Below are positions 10,177 through 20,233 of a DNA stretch of 64,000 nt, piece after piece (within the stretch, counting starts at the first letter, position 1; every line of letters starts with the position of its first letter). The DNA is from Halomonas qaidamensis. Its GTDB lineage: Bacteria > Pseudomonadota > Gammaproteobacteria > Pseudomonadales > Halomonadaceae. A model generated the notes under the pieces. It made no database searches. It was not told the origin of the DNA and was given only the letters and a program-made list of their open reading frames with translations. The position numbers and the translations under genes are program-made. The DNA lies in NCBI RefSeq assembly GCF_025917315.1, contig NZ_CP080627.1:930001-994000 (forward strand), in the 5' to 3' direction.

Positions 10177-10833
10177 TTGGCACTACAAGGGGCCGCTTAC
10201 ACGGATGTCAGCGCCTATCCACTGGATGTGCTAGGAGCAGAAACGGAAGGCATGATCGGTTACATGATTGAGCAGGAGCTTGGCAATCTGCTGTCGGTTG
10301 AGGTTCCGTTGGCTACTTTATTAACACAGGTGGAAGTTGACCTTGATGACCCTGCGTTTCAGCACCCCAGCAAGCCGATAGGCCCGGTTTATACAGAGGA
10401 TGAAGCCGAGCGCCTGGCTAAGGAAAAAGGCACTATCGTCATTTGTGCTGGCGGGGGAGGGAACCCTACTGCTTACGACGAAAATAATAAGCTCCATGGC
10501 GTAGAGGCGGTGATCGATAAGGATCTCTGTTCAGCTCTTCTCGCTGAGCAATTGCAGGCTGATTTGCTGATCATTGCGACGGATGTAGATGCCGCTTATG
10601 TCGACTGGAAAGGGCCAAACCAGAAGGCGATCGCCAGTGCTCATCCGGATGTACTAGATGATATGCAGTTTGCGGCGGGTTCCATGGGGCCAAAAATAGA
10701 AGCGGCATGCCGCTACAGCAGAAATACCGGAAAAGAAGCGGTTATTGGTGCATTGGCGGATATCGAAGAAATTCTTCAGGGAATAGCAGGCACCCGCGGT
10801 AGCACCAGCCTACAAGACATTAATTTTTATTAG
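10177..10833 (+). pseudogene. arcC: Carbamate kinase, N-terminal third missing
   Basis: The reading frame matches carbamate kinase from the LALQ-AAYTD block onward: [47 protein letters not shown] and [15 protein letters not shown] are all family motifs. It breaks off upstream at an AT-rich stretch. About 85-95 N-terminal residues are absent, including the ALGGNAL ATP/phosphate loop and the HGNGPQ segment, and the family is about 310 residues. No ATG or ribosome site lies at the break; the only start is TTG at 10177. I read it as a 5'-deleted remnant. No arc operon partners are present. Confidence 0.85.
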
Positions 10834-11040
10834 GTGCTGTTGCTGAGAAGCTTTATTAAGGAGCCTCGCATTAGCTTTTTTTAAAGGCGCTCTTGTCATG
10901 GCTTTTTATTACAAACAATAAGCTGCTCACCTAGAAGCCTAAAACTTGATATGACGCAGTTTTAGTGGCCATCAGCTAGCGCTTAATAGCCTACGCTTAA
11001 TGGTGAAGTGCCATGACTACCCTCTGTGAGGAATTGTCCT

Positions 11041-12120
11041 ATGCCTACCATGATGAAAGCGGCTATTTTTGTTGAGCCTGGCCGGATTGAAATTGACGAT
11101 AAACCCATTCCCGAGATTGGCCCCAATGATGCGCTGATGCGTGTGACCACCACGACGATTTGCGGCACCGACGTGCACATTCTAAAAGGCGAATACCCCG
11201 TTGAGCGCGGCTTAACCATCGGCCATGAGCCGGTGGGGGTAATTGAAAAGCTGGGTGCCAACGTGAAGGGGTACCAAGAGGGCCAGCGGGTTATCGCCGG
11301 GGCGATTTGCCCCAGTTTTACCTCCTATGCTTGCCAGGATGATTGCTGCTCGCAGGATGGCGGCCACCACAGCCATGGGTATAAGCCGATGGGTGGCTGG
11401 CGCTTTGGTAACACCATCGACGGTGCCCAGGCGGAATACCTATTGGTGCCGGATGCCCAGGCCAACCTTTCTCCCGTGCCAGATGGCCTAACCGACGAAC
11501 AAGTGCTGATGTGCCCTGACATCATGTCGACCGGCTTTGCGGGTGCCGAAAAAGCAGGTATCAAAATTGGCGATACCGTGGTGGTGTTCGCCCAAGGCCC
11601 AATTGGGCTATGTGCGACAGCAGGCGCGCGGTTACGCGGGGCGGGGATGATTATCGCGGTAGATGGTGTCGATGAGCGGTTGGCAATGGCCAAGCAAATG
11701 GGCGCTGACGTGGCACTGGATTTTCGTAAGGTGGATGTCGTTGAAGAAATTCTTAAACTCACCGGTGGACGCGGTGTGGATTCGGCGATTGAGGCACTCG
11801 GCCTGCAGCAAACCTTTGAATCTGCCTTGCGGGTGTTAAAGCCTGGCGGCACGCTATCGAGCTTAGGCGTTTACTCTGAAGACTTGACGATTCCGCTGGG
11901 TGCTTTCTGTGCTGGGCTTGGAGACCACAAGATCATTACGTCACTTTGCCCTGGCGGCAAAGAGCGCATGCGCAGGTTGATGAGCATTATTGCCGCCGGG
12001 CGGATAGATCTTGGCCCGATGGTTACCCACCGCTACGCTCTGGAGAATATTGTCGAGGCTTACGATCTATTTTCTCACCAGCGCGACGGCGTGTTGAAAG
12101 TGGCTCTTGAGGTCTCATAG
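11041..12120 (+). CDS. Zinc-dependent secondary-alcohol-type dehydrogenase (MDR family)
   Basis: NAD(P)-dependent medium-chain dehydrogenase, 359 residues. Catalytic-zinc region TTTICGTDVHILKGEYP and GHEPVG are present, as is a Rossmann motif near FAQGPIGLCATAGARLRGAG. The KLRGAG-like and SLCPGGKERMRRL segments recall clostridial and Thermoanaerobacter NADP isopropanol dehydrogenases. The usual four-cysteine structural zinc lobe is replaced by CQDDCCSQDGGHHSHGYKP. I chose ATG 11041 because GTGAGGAA upstream makes a good Shine-Dalgarno; the GTG at 11026 is an alternative. Confidence 0.88.
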   Translation: MPTMMKAAIFVEPGRIEIDDKPIPEIGPNDALMRVTTTTICGTDVHILKGEYPVERGLTIGHEPVGVIEKLGANVKGYQEGQRVIAGAICPSFTSYACQDDCCSQDGGHHSHGYKPMGGWRFGNTIDGAQAEYLLVPDAQANLSPVPDGLTDEQVLMCPDIMSTGFAGAEKAGIKIGDTVVVFAQGPIGLCATAGARLRGAGMIIAVDGVDERLAMAKQMGADVALDFRKVDVVEEILKLTGGRGVDSAIEALGLQQTFESALRVLKPGGTLSSLGVYSEDLTIPLGAFCAGLGDHKIITSLCPGGKERMRRLMSIIAAGRIDLGPMVTHRYALENIVEAYDLFSHQRDGVLKVALEVS

Positions 12121-12179
12121 TGCTCAAGTAAGCTCAAGAGCCACCCACCTAGCAGCGGGATTATCTAGGGATTGCTGTT

Positions 12180-14141
<1,962 letters not shown>

Positions 14142-14170
14142 TCAGTGTTGATTGTGGTTGTTGTATTGAC

Positions 14171-14869
14171 TTAATGAGCGAGGCTCTGGCCTTCAAGATC
14201 GGCGTCTATCAGGTGCAGGCCCATCTGCCAGAAGTCGATTTCTAGACGCGTGGCATCGCGGAAGATCTTGCTCAGTTCGGCAAAGCGGGCAGGGGTAACA
14301 TCAGCAAGGCGGGCGTTGAGCCATTCAAGCTCTGCCTGCATGGCGGCCTGAAATTCCTCACTTTCGTACATCGCTATCCAGGCATCAAAGGGGTTTTTCG
14401 CGCCGCGAAGGGTAGAAGGCTGAGTGTTCAGCCAGTTGGCGATTTCGCCGTAGCCCACCAGGCAAGGGGCCAGCGCCACATGCAAATCGAGCAGGTCGCC
14501 GCGGTTGCCGGTGTCTAATACGTAGCGGGTATACGCCAAGGTGGCTCTGGCTTCGGGAAGCTCCGCCAGCTCCTGTTCGGAAATCCCCCACTCCTGGCAA
14601 AAGCCCACGTGCAGGCCCAGCTCCACATCCACAATGGCTTTTAAACCTTCATGGGCTTGGCGCAGATCAGCCAGCGTAGGGCTTTTATAGGCAGCCAACG
14701 CGTAGGCGCGGGCGAAGTGAATCAAAAACAGGTAATCCTGCTTTAAATAGTGGCGAAACGCGGGTTCAGGAAGCGTGGCACTGCCTAGTTGGCGAACAAA
14801 ATCGTGCTCAATATAGGCGCGCCAGTCGTTATGGCAGGCGTTGGTAAGATCAGTAAAGCGGTAGCCCAT
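14171..14869 (-). CDS. tenA: TenA-type thiaminase II (aminopyrimidine aminohydrolase)
   Basis: Salvages thiamine breakdown products by hydrolysing aminopyrimidine to HMP; helical haem-oxygenase-like fold, 232 residues. The catalytic cysteine is present as C136 in ALAPCLVGYGEI, with FRHYLKQDYLFLIHFARAYALA and MYESEEF also matching the family. It is the first gene behind the TPP riboswitch, so salvage and de novo pyrimidine supply are co-controlled with thiC. Confidence 0.93.
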   Translation of the reverse strand: MGYRFTDLTNACHNDWRAYIEHDFVRQLGSATLPEPAFRHYLKQDYLFLIHFARAYALAAYKSPTLADLRQAHEGLKAIVDVELGLHVGFCQEWGISEQELAELPEARATLAYTRYVLDTGNRGDLLDLHVALAPCLVGYGEIANWLNTQPSTLRGAKNPFDAWIAMYESEEFQAAMQAELEWLNARLADVTPARFAELSKIFRDATRLEIDFWQMGLHLIDADLEGQSLAH

Positions 14870-14987
14870 GGTGCCTCCGGTAGTAATGATCCGGAGGGCG
14901 GGCGGTTGAGATCGAGGAAATGGCGCAGAAGGTGGCGTGAAACTAAGCCGAGGCCATCGCTTGATCCCTACGCCGGTACCCGCGCGC

Positions 14988-15105
14988 TCGTCAGGAGCAG
15001 CGCATTAGCCGGATCAGGTTCAGCGGGACCAGCGCTTTGGCAGTATCACGTGGATACGCCCTGCGCCATCTCAGCCGGATTCACCGGCACCCCGTCAAGC
15101 AGTTA
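14988..15105 (-). promoter_or_regulatory. TPP riboswitch (THI element)
   Basis: Read on the minus strand, the leader shows the conserved P2-P3 core GGGGTGC...GGCTGAGA and the pyrophosphate-side core TGAACCTGATCCGG followed by CTAATGC, in the right order and spacing. It lies about 120 bases upstream of tenA. It should switch tenA-thiC off when thiamine pyrophosphate is plentiful. Whether it acts on transcription or translation I cannot tell. Confidence 0.95.
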
Positions 15106-15114
15106 GTGCCAAGC

Positions 15115-15143
15115 AGTCTAGGAGGAGGAGAGACGAGATGCAA
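15115..15143 (-). promoter_or_regulatory. Probable promoter of tenA-thiC
   Basis: Minus-strand TTGCAT (15143-15138) and TAGACT (15120-15115) are separated by exactly 17 bases. Transcription would start near 15108, right at the 5' edge of the riboswitch. Confidence 0.6.
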
Positions 15144-15197
15144 GGGGGTGAGGTATTGAGTGAATAGCAAGCTTCTTAGAAATGTTAATGCACTTGG

Positions 15198-16142
15198 CTA
15201 ACCTAGCGGGCTTCTAACACCTGCAAATCCATTCCCCAACACATGGGTGTATATTTGGGTGGTTTCGATGCTTTTATGGCCTAGCAACTCTTGAACCGTG
15301 CGAATGTCAGTGCCTTGGCTAAGCAGCTGAGTCGCGAAACTATGCCGTAAAGAGTGGCATGAGCCTGGGCGCGTTAAAGAAGAGGAGCGCATGGCATATT
15401 TAACGGCTTTTTGTACGGCAGAAGTATGGATGTGATGTAGCACGACACGCCCCCACTCATCGAAACAGGGCTTGGATGAAGGAAAAAGCCACTGCCATGC
15501 GAGGGAAATGCCTGCATTGGGATATTTTCTATCCAGCGCGTAGGGCAATGATACAGGAATTGCGTTTGTTTCAATGCGAGAGGTCAGCTGTTGTTCAGCG
15601 ATTTGTATATGGGTATGTAATGGTTGAGCGCATGAGGGTGGCAACAGCGTCGTGCGGTCTTTATTGCCTTTGCCTGCACGGACAGTGATGACGTGGCGCG
15701 CAAAATCGATATCTTTTACGCGTAACCGACAAGCTTCGGAGACTCGTAACCCCGAGCCGTACATCAGCGATGCAATCAGGAGCATGGAGCCGGACAGATG
15801 CTCAAACACATCCATCACCTCTTGGTGGGAAAGCACGACAGGTAAGCGTTTAGGGCGCTTAGCCCGGCTAAAATTACCCACCTCACCCAGCGGTTGATCT
15901 AGCACGTGGCGATACAGAAACACGATAGCATTGAGTGCCTGGTTTTGTGTTGCCGCAGCGACGTGCCTTTCTAACGCGAGATATTCCAAAAATTGCCGCA
16001 CTTCATTGCCCGCCATATTGGCAGGATGCTGCATTCTGTGGAAACGAATGAAAAAGCGAATCCAGTAGCAATAGGTTTTCTCAGTGCGGAGGCTATAGCG
16101 CTTGACCCGCAGGGTCGCCTTGACGCGTTCCATTAGTTTCAT
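15198..16142 (-). CDS. intI: Integron integrase IntI
   Basis: Tyrosine recombinase that joins attC to attI. It shows the tyrosine-recombinase boxes (GSGLRVSEACRLRVKDID; SCHSLRHSFATQLL; LLGHKSIETTQIYTHV with the nucleophilic Tyr) and the IntI-specific insertion between them (ALDRKYPNAGISLAWQWLFPS), which separates it from XerC/D. The C-terminus AGVRSPLG is also IntI-like. I chose ATG 16142 (314 residues) because AGGAG lies 8 bases upstream; the GTG at 16151 overlaps that site. It is transcribed away from the cassette, as is normal. The frame is complete, so the enzyme is probably active. Confidence 0.95.
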   Translation of the reverse strand: MKLMERVKATLRVKRYSLRTEKTYCYWIRFFIRFHRMQHPANMAGNEVRQFLEYLALERHVAAATQNQALNAIVFLYRHVLDQPLGEVGNFSRAKRPKRLPVVLSHQEVMDVFEHLSGSMLLIASLMYGSGLRVSEACRLRVKDIDFARHVITVRAGKGNKDRTTLLPPSCAQPLHTHIQIAEQQLTSRIETNAIPVSLPYALDRKYPNAGISLAWQWLFPSSKPCFDEWGRVVLHHIHTSAVQKAVKYAMRSSSLTRPGSCHSLRHSFATQLLSQGTDIRTVQELLGHKSIETTQIYTHVLGNGFAGVRSPLG

Positions 16143-16157
16143 AAGAGCCACTCCTAT

Positions 16158-16177
16158 TACTGTTCATGGATACAGTA
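16158..16177 (-). promoter_or_regulatory. LexA (SOS) box at the intI promoter
   Basis: TACTGTTCATGGATACAGTA is a near-palindrome; read on the intI strand it has the exact CTGT-N8-ACAG core of gammaproteobacterial LexA sites. It ends 16 bases upstream of the chosen ATG, so LexA would block intI transcription until DNA damage. Confidence 0.88.
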
Positions 16178-16283
16178 TTATTGAGCAGGGAAAAACACGC
16201 AAGCACGCGAATTTTGGATAGGCTGCCAAAATTGGCTTTGCTCTCTTGGGAATCAATGGGGTAGAGTCAAATTGGGTGGCTAT

Positions 16284-16323
16284 AAAACCCCAATGAATGT
16301 GCCGTCGCGTTTATTGGGGTTTT
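16284..16323 (+). repeat. Terminator-like inverted repeat in attI
   Basis: AAAACCCCAAT (16284-16294) and ATTGGGGTTTT (16313-16323) are perfect 11-base arms around an 18-base spacer. On either strand the arm ends in four Ts, so it could act as a weak bidirectional terminator insulating the cassette from read-through, or as a protein site. Confidence 0.6.
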
Positions 16324-16340
16324 GTAGCGAGGCGTATAAT
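16312..16340 (+). promoter_or_regulatory. Candidate cassette promoter (Pc) with consensus -10
   Basis: A perfect TATAAT at 16335-16340 lies directly before the attI crossover. A poor -35 (TATTGG at 16312-16317) sits 17 bases upstream. A transcript would start near 16347 and reach the cassette ORF at 16366 after a short leader. The promoter stays with the integron rather than the cassette, as expected for Pc. Confidence 0.6.
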
Positions 16341-16365
16341 CACTGTTAGCATTCGAGGCATGACC

Positions 16366-17337
16366 ATGAGTGAACCGAAAATCTACATAGATGCCTCATT
16401 TGACGGCTTTCTAGTTCCCTTGGATCTGTTGACCTCAGAGGGAACTTTACAGCTGTCATTCAACAAAAAATCAGAAAATCCGGAAGGTTTTCTTTTCTAT
16501 ATAGAATATGAGAGTTTCATATTTTCGTTTGCGTACAAAGATAACGAATTTATATTTCAAAGAAATAATGTGATATCGGTTTTAACTTTAGAGGATTTGG
16601 ATCAAAGCAACGGGCTGCTGATTTTTGCAGTCTGGAGCCACTCGGAGATTAAAATATTTGCAGGAAAAGGTGAAGGAAACAATAAAACTGGTGCAGCGCC
16701 AACTCCGACCGAAGGTCCGCCTCAATCGCTTATTAAGTGGGCGAGAAAGCAAGGAATGCTGCCAAATGTAGGCTTCAGAACTACGGCTGAGTTTCGCCAG
16801 AAAGTTCATCATGCGCTGGGCACTATATCTCAAAAAGTATCTCAAGCGGATGCTTACAAATCTTTCTGGAATATTGTGTACGATGGAAGAAAAATATCTC
16901 AGAGAGTCCCAAAGACAGAGCCTGAACTTCAACCGCTGTTGCAATGTTTCATATCGGATCAAATGCTCGCTTCGGATATTGAGGTGATACCAGAAGCACA
17001 CTCAGGTGCTGGAAATGTGGATTTCCTTTTGTTAGCTAATATAGGTGGTAAGTTAGAAAAAATATGTATTGAAGTTAAGTTGGCGCATGCTCAAGATCTA
17101 GAGCATGGATATTTAGTACAACTTCCAGAATACATGCGCCATCATGAAGCGTCTTACGGTATTTATTGTGTTCTAAATTTTAAGGGTGAGTGGTTTGATA
17201 AGCCGGACTTAAATGGAAGTAAAGATGTTCTCTTCTATTTGGCTAAAGTTTCGAAAAATGAAAAAGTGCCGGAACTGAATGTCATCAGGCCTTTCGAGAT
17301 ATGGCTAGCCAAACCAGTCACAGCAAGTCGAAAATAA
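16366..17337 (+). CDS. Integron cassette protein with PD-(D/E)XK nuclease-like C-terminal domain
   Basis: 323 residues, no recognised named family. Residues 1-105 are rich in short beta strands (FLFYIEYESFIFSFAYKD, LLIFAVWSHSEIKIF) and look like a beta-sandwich. A linker of Gly/Pro/Thr follows (105-120), then a helical stretch. The C-terminus reads as PD-(D/E)XK: helix with E187, then D219 in GNVDFLLL, E236-V-K238 in ICIEVKLAHA, and Q252/Y256 in LVQLPEYM, the RecB-like Q-x3-Y. ATG 16366 is chosen over 16360 because GAGG lies 8 bases upstream. It is clearly AT-richer than its neighbours. A role in defence is inference. Confidence 0.72.
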   Translation: MSEPKIYIDASFDGFLVPLDLLTSEGTLQLSFNKKSENPEGFLFYIEYESFIFSFAYKDNEFIFQRNNVISVLTLEDLDQSNGLLIFAVWSHSEIKIFAGKGEGNNKTGAAPTPTEGPPQSLIKWARKQGMLPNVGFRTTAEFRQKVHHALGTISQKVSQADAYKSFWNIVYDGRKISQRVPKTEPELQPLLQCFISDQMLASDIEVIPEAHSGAGNVDFLLLANIGGKLEKICIEVKLAHAQDLEHGYLVQLPEYMRHHEASYGIYCVLNFKGEWFDKPDLNGSKDVLFYLAKVSKNEKVPELNVIRPFEIWLAKPVTASRK

Positions 17338-17416
17338 ATGCTAACAATCGGCTGCACGGCGACCGATTTTCCGCCGCTTCGCGGCTTCAAACCGGCGCGT
17401 GAGCCGGGCGTTATAC
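17338..17416 (+). repeat. attC recombination site of the cassette
   Basis: It starts right after the cassette stop. Outer boxes are GCTAAC (17340-17345) and GTTATAC (17410-17416). The inner arms CGGCT-G-CAC (17349-17357) and GTGAGCCG (17399-17406) pair with one unpaired G, the extrahelical base that sets strand choice. The centre holds GCCGCTTCGCGGC. About 77 bases, a typical chromosomal-integron-sized attC. Confidence 0.9.
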
Positions 17417-18232
17417 CATCATTAAACCCTGCTTGCGTACTGGTGGCGCGTAAGCGGCGTTTATCTGTGCCAGGTCATCTTCGTCGAGCCTGATGCTATC
17501 TGCGTTGGCGTTCTGTTTGAGGTGAACCAGGCTCACGGCTTTCGGGATGGCAATCACACCGGGGTGGCGCAGTGCCCAGGTAAGGGCGATTTGCGCGGGG
17601 GTGGCGCTGTGTTTGTCGGCGATGCGTTGCAGGGCGGCGCTATGCAGCAGCGCGCCGCCTTGCCCAATGGGGCAGTAAGCCATCAGCGGCATGTTGTGTT
17701 GCGTCTGCCAGGGCAGCAGGTCGTATTCAATGCCCCGTGCTTCGGGGTTATAGAGCACCTGATTAGTGGCGCACGCGGGCGCGTCTAGCTCGGCTAGGTC
17801 GTCAACGTCAAAGTTCGATACACCCCAACGCAGAATCTTGCCTTGCTCGCGCAGCCGCTCAAACGCTTCCACGGTTTCGCTTAACGGGTACTGTCCACGC
17901 CAGTGCAGCAGGTAGAGATCAATCGTGTCGGTGCCCAGTCGGCGCAGGCTGCGCTCGCAGGCAGCTTGAACACCTTTGGCGCTGGCGTTGTGCGGGTAGA
18001 CTTTGCTGACCAGATACATCTCGTCGCGTCGCTCGCGGATCGCTTGGCCAACGATTTCTTCAGCGCCGCCTTCGGCATACATCTCGGCGGTATCAATCAG
18101 CGTCATGCCCAGGTCCAGGCCTTCACGCAGCGCCCTGATTTCAGCTTGGCGCTGCCCGGCATCTTCGCCCATATGCCAGGTGCCCTGGCCGATACGGGGT
18201 ACGCTGTCTCCGCCTAGCTCAATCGTCTGCAT
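17411..18232 (-). CDS. yeaE: Aldo/keto reductase, YeaE-like
   Basis: NADPH-dependent reductase of aldehydes such as methylglyoxal; TIM barrel, 273 residues. The tetrad is visible: D47 and Y52 in LIDTAEMYAEGG, the Lys of LVSKVYP and the His of LYLLHWRG. GVSNF and the C-terminal AIPKAVSLVHLKQNA cofactor region are intact. It aligns by eye with E. coli YeaE (IDTAEMYA.GGAE, GIEYDLLPW). It runs head-on towards the integron, and its TAA stop is formed by the GTTA of the attC crossover. Confidence 0.9.
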   Translation of the reverse strand: MQTIELGGDSVPRIGQGTWHMGEDAGQRQAEIRALREGLDLGMTLIDTAEMYAEGGAEEIVGQAIRERRDEMYLVSKVYPHNASAKGVQAACERSLRRLGTDTIDLYLLHWRGQYPLSETVEAFERLREQGKILRWGVSNFDVDDLAELDAPACATNQVLYNPEARGIEYDLLPWQTQHNMPLMAYCPIGQGGALLHSAALQRIADKHSATPAQIALTWALRHPGVIAIPKAVSLVHLKQNANADSIRLDEDDLAQINAAYAPPVRKQGLMMV

Positions 18233-18394
18233 GTCTATCTCCTGTGGTCATACTGTTTAGAATGCTCGCTGCAATTGCAATGATGGGTCAATCTTAGATG
18301 ATTCGTATCAAGCGTCGCCTCCCTTTAGGCCCGCTGGGATGTGCCTGCTAAACTCAATGCCATCGTTTTCCCTTACTGTTTAGGAATCCAGACA

Positions 18395-19276
18395 ATGAAC
18401 CACCGCCCACCACGCTGGATGCGTGCTGCGTTATCGATGTGCTTATTTCTCGCCTCTGCGTCTGTGATGGCACACGAAGATAGCATTACCGCTGAACTTG
18501 GGCGCATTGAACACGCCTTGGACGCGCGTATTGGCTTTGCGGCCCACCATTTAGCCACGGGGCAGCGCTGGGAAGTGAATGCGGATGAGCGCTTTGCCAT
18601 GTCCAGCACCTTTAAAACCCTGGCCTGCGGCGCACTGCTGGCGCAGGTAGATGAAGGGCAGCTAGCGCTGGACACCGAGGTTAGTTTTGAAGAATCTGAG
18701 CTGGTGACTTACTCGCCAGTCACCGAGCAGTACGCAGGCCACCAGCCGATGACGCTGTTTGAGCTGTGCGATGCCACCATGACCACCAGCGATAACACCG
18801 CCGCTAACCTAGTGCTGCAAGCCCTTGGTGGGCCGGAATCCATCACGGCGTTTGCGCGCAGCATGGATGATCCCGTTACCCGGTTAGACCGCTTTGAGAC
18901 CGAGCTGAACGAAGCCACGCCAGGGGATGAGCGCGACACTACCACGCCCAACGCCATGCTCGCCACGCTGGAAAAGCTGGTGCTTGGGGAGGTGTTGTCG
19001 GGTGAATCCCGTCAGCAGTTGGAAGACTGGATGAAAGGCAATACGGTGGCTGATAGTTTGTTTCGCGCCGCCATGCCGTTTGATTGGGTGATAGCAGACA
19101 GAACCGGCGCGGGCGGTTACGGCTCTCGCTCGATTACCGCGATTATTTGGCCGCCCCAGCAAGTGCCTATGGTAGTGGTGTTTTATATCACCGAAACCGA
19201 GGCGTCGTTTGAAGCGCGCAATGCGGCTATTGCGTCTCTAGGGGAAGTGATTCAAGAAGTGTTAGCGGAAAACTAA
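18395..19276 (+). CDS. bla: Class A beta-lactamase with RTG motif (CARB/HAL-like)
   Basis: Secreted serine beta-lactamase, 293 residues. The signal peptide ends near SVMAHE. Catalytic motifs: S71-T-F-K74, S133-D-N135, E169-x-x-L-N173 (Ambler Glu166) and R237-T-G239. Arg instead of Lys in the KTG position marks the carbenicillin-hydrolysing PSE/CARB/AER/HAL group. I chose ATG 18395, which has AGGA upstream; the upstream GTG at 18341 would spoil the signal peptide. No mobile element adjoins it, so it looks like a resident chromosomal gene. Confidence 0.92.
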   Translation: MNHRPPRWMRAALSMCLFLASASVMAHEDSITAELGRIEHALDARIGFAAHHLATGQRWEVNADERFAMSSTFKTLACGALLAQVDEGQLALDTEVSFEESELVTYSPVTEQYAGHQPMTLFELCDATMTTSDNTAANLVLQALGGPESITAFARSMDDPVTRLDRFETELNEATPGDERDTTTPNAMLATLEKLVLGEVLSGESRQQLEDWMKGNTVADSLFRAAMPFDWVIADRTGAGGYGSRSITAIIWPPQQVPMVVVFYITETEASFEARNAAIASLGEVIQEVLAEN

Positions 19277-19310
19277 TAAAAATGGGTGGCGAACAAGCCA
19301 CCCATTTTTA
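19277..19310. terminator. Bidirectional terminator between bla and mntP
   Basis: TAAAAATGGGTGGC (19277-19290) pairs perfectly with GCCACCCATTTTTA (19297-19310) around a 6-base loop. A and T tracts flank the GC core, so it works for both converging genes. Confidence 0.92.
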
Positions 19311-19392
19311 TATCGCGATACTTAAATAGAGCAAATAATAGTGCTGTTCGTTCATTGCCACTTTTTTTAAGCAGCACTTACGCATGGCCGCG

Positions 19393-19956
19393 TTATGATA
19401 AAAAGATCGTATGCTCCACCACCACTATTACGCCAATCCCAATCAATACAACGCCACCTGCGATTTCTGCCCAGTGGCCTACGTATTTGCCAAATTTATG
19501 GCCTAACAGCGTTCCCATGGAAGCCATCACCGTAGTAGCAAGGCCAATGGCGAGACTGGTGGTAATGATGTTCACATCAATAAACGCAAGGCTTGCGCCC
19601 ACGGCCATGGCGTCTAGGCTTGTGGCAGTGGCGGTTAGTACCAGCAGCCACAGGGTTTGTTTGCGATGCGCTACTTTTTCTTCTTTCTTCAGCCCTTCGA
19701 CCATCATGTGCAGGCCGATGATGGTCAGTAGCGTAAACGCGACCCAGTGGTCCCAGGTTTCTACATACTGCTGAGAAGCCTTGCCAGCCACCCAGCCCAG
19801 TACCGGGGTGGTGGCCTCGATAATGCCAAATATTAAACCAATGCCTACAGCGTGTCGGAAGCGGGGCTTGCGCAGCTCTGCCCCCTTGCTGATGGACGCC
19901 GCAAACGCATCCGCCGACATGGAAACCGCTAAAAAAAGCAGGGCAACAGGTGTCAT
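19393..19956 (-). CDS. mntP: Manganese efflux pump MntP
   Basis: Inner-membrane Mn(II) exporter, 187 residues, six hydrophobic helices in two repeated halves. The acidic metal motifs are present: [13 protein letters not shown] in helix 1 and [15 protein letters not shown] in helix 4, plus [12 protein letters not shown]. No manganese riboswitch core is visible upstream. It converges with bla. Confidence 0.93.
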   Translation of the reverse strand: MTPVALLFLAVSMSADAFAASISKGAELRKPRFRHAVGIGLIFGIIEATTPVLGWVAGKASQQYVETWDHWVAFTLLTIIGLHMMVEGLKKEEKVAHRKQTLWLLVLTATATSLDAMAVGASLAFIDVNIITTSLAIGLATTVMASMGTLLGHKFGKYVGHWAEIAGGVVLIGIGVIVVVEHTIFLS

Positions 19957-20233
19957 GATAGTAGTGCTCGTTTAATGAGGCTAGATGTGTGGAACAACAT
20001 ACTCGAGTGTTAAAGTAGGATTTTAATAGCGCTGAATCCTATCAGCTTTTACTTTGATAACAAGTTGGTCAACAAAAAATAAAGTTTGTTATAGCGAACA
20101 AATATAGCTTTGGCTAACAATGTGGCTACTGGCTTATTTTGTTGTATTTCTGAAATTAAATAAACTTAAAGTGATTGTTGGTTTATTGATTTTTATGTTG
20201 ATGATGTTTAGCTATAAAAATAGTTGTTTTCTA
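19957..20233. other. AT-rich gap between mntP and bla fragment
   Basis: About 277 bases, much richer in A and T than its neighbours. No ORF or known repeat seen. It must hold the mntP promoter near its left edge. The base composition suggests inserted or decayed sequence next to the duplicated bla tail. Confidence 0.5.

Larger units (their letters stand above)
16178..16345 (+). other. attI region of the integron
   Basis: Between the intI promoter and the first cassette, this stretch must hold the attI recombination site. The probable crossover is in GTTAGCA at 16344-16350, just before the cassette ORF, judged from the matching crossover in the attC at 17410. It also holds two perfect inverted repeats: AATTTTGG/CCAAAATT (16210-16233, 8-base loop) and AAAACCCCAAT/ATTGGGGTTTT (16284-16323). 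IntI binding sites cannot be defined by eye. Confidence 0.7.

Noticed and set aside
14789-15106. 105-codon plus-strand ORF over tenA start and riboswitch
   Set aside because: It lies across a structured leader on the other strand; no motifs.
16297-16365. Longer start of the cassette ORF at GTG 16297
   Set aside because: It would cross the attI crossover, the -10 box and part of the inverted repeat; ATG 16366 has the better ribosome site.
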